From the NCBI GenBank assembly GCA_965219175.1, contig CBDCNI010000001.1:3224001-3288000 (forward strand): a stretch of DNA of 64,000 nt, read 5' to 3'. The DNA comes from JBBPZK01 sp965219175 (GTDB taxonomy: Bacteria > Actinomycetota > Rubrobacteria > Rubrobacterales > Rubrobacteraceae). Below, piece by piece: positions 61,850 to 64,000 of this stretch (position 1 is its first letter; every line of letters begins with the position of its first letter). The notes beneath the pieces were generated by a model. That model ran no database searches and was not told the DNA's origin. It saw nothing but the letters and a program-made list of their open reading frames with translations. The position numbers were made by a program, and so were the translations under genes.

Positions 61850-61978
61850 TCAGTCCCCCCAATTCGTAGTGGTCGTATCCGGTACCGGAGCGTTGTCCTC
61901 CATCGAGACGCGGGAGGAACCAGGAGGCCCGTATGATGCGGGCCGCGGCTCCCGGTATGTTGGCGATCTCTGGCTCAC
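61850..61978 (-). CDS. possible 42-residue ORF between pilin and VirB4
   Basis: A GTG at 61978 opens 42 codons (VSQRSPTYREPRPASYGPPG at the start), ending TGA at 61852-61850, one base before the VirB4 ATG. The product would be Pro/Tyr-rich and soluble. The ribosome site is weak (GGTGG, 13 bases away). The tight packing with VirB4 and the lack of other use for this gap give modest support. Confidence 0.35.
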   Translation of the reverse strand: MSQRSPTYREPRPASYGPPGSSRVSMEDNAPVPDTTTTNWGD

Positions 61979-61985
61979 GGACGCT

Positions 61986-62459
61986 TCAGCCACCGCCCCC
62001 GGCTAGTCCTGCAGCGATGGAGAGGATCGGGGTGACTATGACGCCGGCGATGATGCACCAGAGCGAGCCCTTCATCCCCATCGCGGCGTATGCGTGGGCG
62101 TTCTCGTTGATCGAGGCGTAACCCTTGACGAGCAGGGAAGCAACGAACCCTATGCCCCCGACGCCGAAGGCGAGCCCGGCAAGGTAGTTCCGGATGTTGG
62201 TGAGGGTTTGTTGGATGGCGTCTCCGCCGCCTCCCCCGCCGCCTTGCTGGGCGAAGGCCGGCTGACCGCTGATGCTCAAGGCGACGACGGCAACAATGAG
62301 CGCGGCGAGCGTCAAGAACAGGTAGCGGGGCAACTTCTTGTGTATGGTCTCGACGGCCCCGGAAACGGTACCGAAGCAGGCCGCGAGGACCTGCCGCCCG
62401 CCTAGGCTTCCGGCCACGCTCCGGTCAGGTTCGGGTGCTCGTCTGTAGTCTGGATGCAT
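61986..62459 (-). CDS. VirB2/TrbC-like pilin candidate
   Basis: A 157-residue protein starting MHPDYRRAPEPDRSVAGSLG. It has a signal-like helix (YLFLTLAALIVAVVALSISG) ending at AFA, a Gly-rich stretch (QQGGGGGGGD) and two hydrophobic segments (LAGLAFGVGGIGFVASLLVK, IIAGVIVTPILSIAAGLAGG). This is the TrbC/VirB2 layout of the major conjugative pilin or channel subunit. The ATG at 62459 follows GGAGGAG; the frame is open upstream without a site. It sits between the coupling-protein and VirB4 genes. Confidence 0.7.
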   Translation of the reverse strand: MHPDYRRAPEPDRSVAGSLGGRQVLAACFGTVSGAVETIHKKLPRYLFLTLAALIVAVVALSISGQPAFAQQGGGGGGGDAIQQTLTNIRNYLAGLAFGVGGIGFVASLLVKGYASINENAHAYAAMGMKGSLWCIIAGVIVTPILSIAAGLAGGGG

Positions 62460-62587
62460 GATCCGTACTTCTCCTCCTGTAGTCGCTGTTTTCTCCAACC
62501 GGTTCTCTGCCTGGGTTCTCGTGGGACTGTCCTTCGGATACTCTCTGTTCTTTGGGACGTGTGGGTTGGTGCTAGCGGTGGTGGGTA

Positions 62588-64000
62588 TCACGCCGTCCCC
62601 TCCTCCCTTTCGGTGTCGGTCACTCGTTCGGCGGTGTCCTGATCCCGGGCTTCGAGGAGCGTGGCGAAGGCCTCTTTGTAGGCGGCCGGGGGCGTTGGTG
62701 CCCGCCCGGTATGTACGGGGATAGGACGCTGCTGGCCGCCGCGCCTGATGCGCGAGAAGGTCCACCGGCCGCGGGGTTGGTAGACGAGCTCCTCTTCGCT
62801 CACCCGCGGCACGCTCTGGTTCCTGCGACCCTCAGAGAAGGTGTTCGAGCCCCCGAAGAGGCCGCGCCAGGTGCGGCGGTAGTCGCGCACCTCCTCTTCA
62901 GTTTGCCCAAGCAACCCGAGCGCCTCCTGGGCATCCTCGCCCTGCAGGCCACCGGAGAGGAGTTTGTTGCGGGCGTTTGAGATCATTACCTTGTTGAGCG
63001 GGAACGGTAGCAGCGAGAAAGACTGGTAGCCGAAGTTGAAGATCACGTGCCGCCGCCTCGACTGGGGCACGAGCGAGGAGAACGCGAGGGCCGCCTCCGA
63101 GTGGGCGTGGCCCAACATAGAGTGGACCTCGTCGAGGTAGAACGAGACCGGGTAACCGCCGTCGCCGCGACCGAGTATCTCCTGGCGAGCGTATTCCATC
63201 ACCCAGGTCGAGAGCATCCGGCTCGTGGCGGGTGCCACGCCCTGGGGGATGCTCACCAGGGTAAGACCGGGGCTGCCGATTGCCTCTGCGAGATCCAAGA
63301 CCGGCTCACCCGGCTTCGGGGTAAGCGCGACCTCTACGATGTCCTGGGCGAGCAGCGCGTCTATGACGGCGTGCAGGCCGGCGACGAACTGGGTCCGCTC
63401 CCTCTTCCCGTACTGGCCGTAGTAGAGGTCTTCCCAGTAGCCGCGTGTCCTCCGGGGAAGATTCTTGGCGTTCACCGAGAAGCCGTTGCCTGAGGGGTCG
63501 GTCTCGACCCCGAGGACGTCGCGCCGGATGCGCTCGTTCTGGACGAATTTGTCGAGGTCGGTCATCGTCGCCTCCCGTCCCTGGCGCTCGGCGAACGAGC
63601 AGACTGAAAGGACAGCGTGCCGCAAGAACATGGAGTTGAAGTTCTCGAAGAACTTCTCATCCCCTGAAGCCGCGGCCGACTGGAAAGCGGTCACGGCCCT
63701 CTCTGCTGCCTTTACCTTGTCGCCGGCCAGAGGGTTCCACTTCATCGCGCAGCCGGCGTGGGTTCCGGCGTAGGTGAAGTAGCGAATCGGGACACCGAGC
63801 CAGAGGGCCAGTGGGAGAAGCCTTTTGCCGAGGTCGCCCTCCGTCTCGATCACGAGCACGGAGAGTAGGTTAATGAGGTCTTGGTAGGCAAACCACTCGA
63901 AAGTGGAGGTCTTGGCTCCCCCCATCGGCGCCACCATCTGCAGGCCCGTAAATCGGTCCCCGAGCGGGAGGTAGACCGGCGCCCGCCCGATGGGCTTCAA
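62588..64000 (-). CDS. VirD4/TraG-like coupling ATPase (partial at window edge)
   Basis: At least 470 residues of a type IV coupling protein. The P-loop region reads VAPMGGAKTSTFEW (Gly replaced by Ala at two Walker positions), then SVLVIETEGDLGKR, and a Walker B VSFYLDEVHSMLGHAH. A late ISNARNKLLSGGLQGEDAQE matches the conserved C-terminal motif of the family. It recruits the DNA-protein complex to the channel. The apparent start at base 64000 is just the window edge; the N-terminal membrane part probably lies beyond. The C-terminus is basic. Confidence 0.85.
   Translation of the reverse strand: MKPIGRAPVYLPLGDRFTGLQMVAPMGGAKTSTFEWFAYQDLINLLSVLVIETEGDLGKRLLPLALWLGVPIRYFTYAGTHAGCAMKWNPLAGDKVKAAERAVTAFQSAAASGDEKFFENFNSMFLRHAVLSVCSFAERQGREATMTDLDKFVQNERIRRDVLGVETDPSGNGFSVNAKNLPRRTRGYWEDLYYGQYGKRERTQFVAGLHAVIDALLAQDIVEVALTPKPGEPVLDLAEAIGSPGLTLVSIPQGVAPATSRMLSTWVMEYARQEILGRGDGGYPVSFYLDEVHSMLGHAHSEAALAFSSLVPQSRRRHVIFNFGYQSFSLLPFPLNKVMISNARNKLLSGGLQGEDAQEALGLLGQTEEEVRDYRRTWRGLFGGSNTFSEGRRNQSVPRVSEEELVYQPRGRWTFSRIRRGGQQRPIPVHTGRAPTPPAAYKEAFATLLEARDQDTAERVTDTEREEGTA

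Overview
The window is high-GC bacterial DNA with many GTG/TTG starts, strong AGGAG-type ribosome sites, actinobacterial-type regulators (an AfsR/SARP-like ATPase, PadR, several TetR) and a Gram-positive sortase-type anchor. It fits Actinomycetota. The mix of gene families reminds me of Rubrobacter, but that is an inference from family recall, not a database match. No rRNA, tRNA or CRISPR array was recognised.

Region 1 (about 1-32.7 kb) is an accessory, chromosome- or megaplasmid-like segment. It holds efflux and ABC transport genes (a YbfB-like MFS exporter with its own TetR, a MacB/LolD-type pair, a DHA2 drug exporter, a DrrAB-type pair), a phospholipase D-like enzyme, and a run of small-molecule enzymes at 6.4-13.4 kb (two NAD(P)-binding proteins, a cupin, a SnoaL-like protein, a PPOX flavin/F420 protein, a two-domain ABM-like protein and an Asp-nucleophile alpha/beta hydrolase). 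A redox operon (superoxide dismutase, a one-cysteine DsbA-like protein, a UBP zinc finger) lies at 15.5-17.0 kb. The stretch 19-25 kb is a graveyard of mobile-element pieces: a serine resolvase broken three times, an IS30-type transposase fragment joined to a TetR C-terminus, and an IS110-type tail abutting another TetR C-terminus. An ISL3-type transposase fragment sits at the left edge. Several operators can be read directly as perfect or near-perfect palindromes beside the genes they probably control.

Region 2 (about 32.7-64 kb, all genes on the minus strand) is the backbone of a conjugative plasmid or integrative conjugative element. In transcription order it carries a VirD4/TraG-like coupling ATPase (cut by the window edge), a VirB2-like pilin candidate, a VirB4 ATPase with an N-terminal membrane part and an added MinD-like domain, a single-pass membrane protein, a very long disordered membrane protein, an LPDTG-anchored thermonuclease, a four-domain cell-wall hydrolase, a VirB8-like protein, a second small membrane protein, a VirB6/TrbL-like protein, a NERD-like protein, a very large membrane-tethered primase-like protein with a duplicated core, and a replication-relaxation family protein. 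A 0.95-kb gene-free zone with iteron-like repeats (the best origin candidate) follows. Beyond it lie the DUF6883/DUF4926 pair, an unknown 580-residue protein, SSB, an HNH-like protein, a RepB-type primase and an ArdC-like antirestriction protein, resembling a conjugative leading region. No relaxase was recognised, so either it lies outside the window or one of the unknown proteins does the job.

The most unusual part is 42.7-58.0 kb, where DNA-processing domains are repeatedly attached to membrane or cell wall: a membrane-tethered duplicated primase, a membrane-proximal NERD-like protein, a wall-anchored nuclease and a VirB4-MinD fusion. This suggests an envelope-coupled DNA handling system built into a Gram-positive type IV secretion machine.
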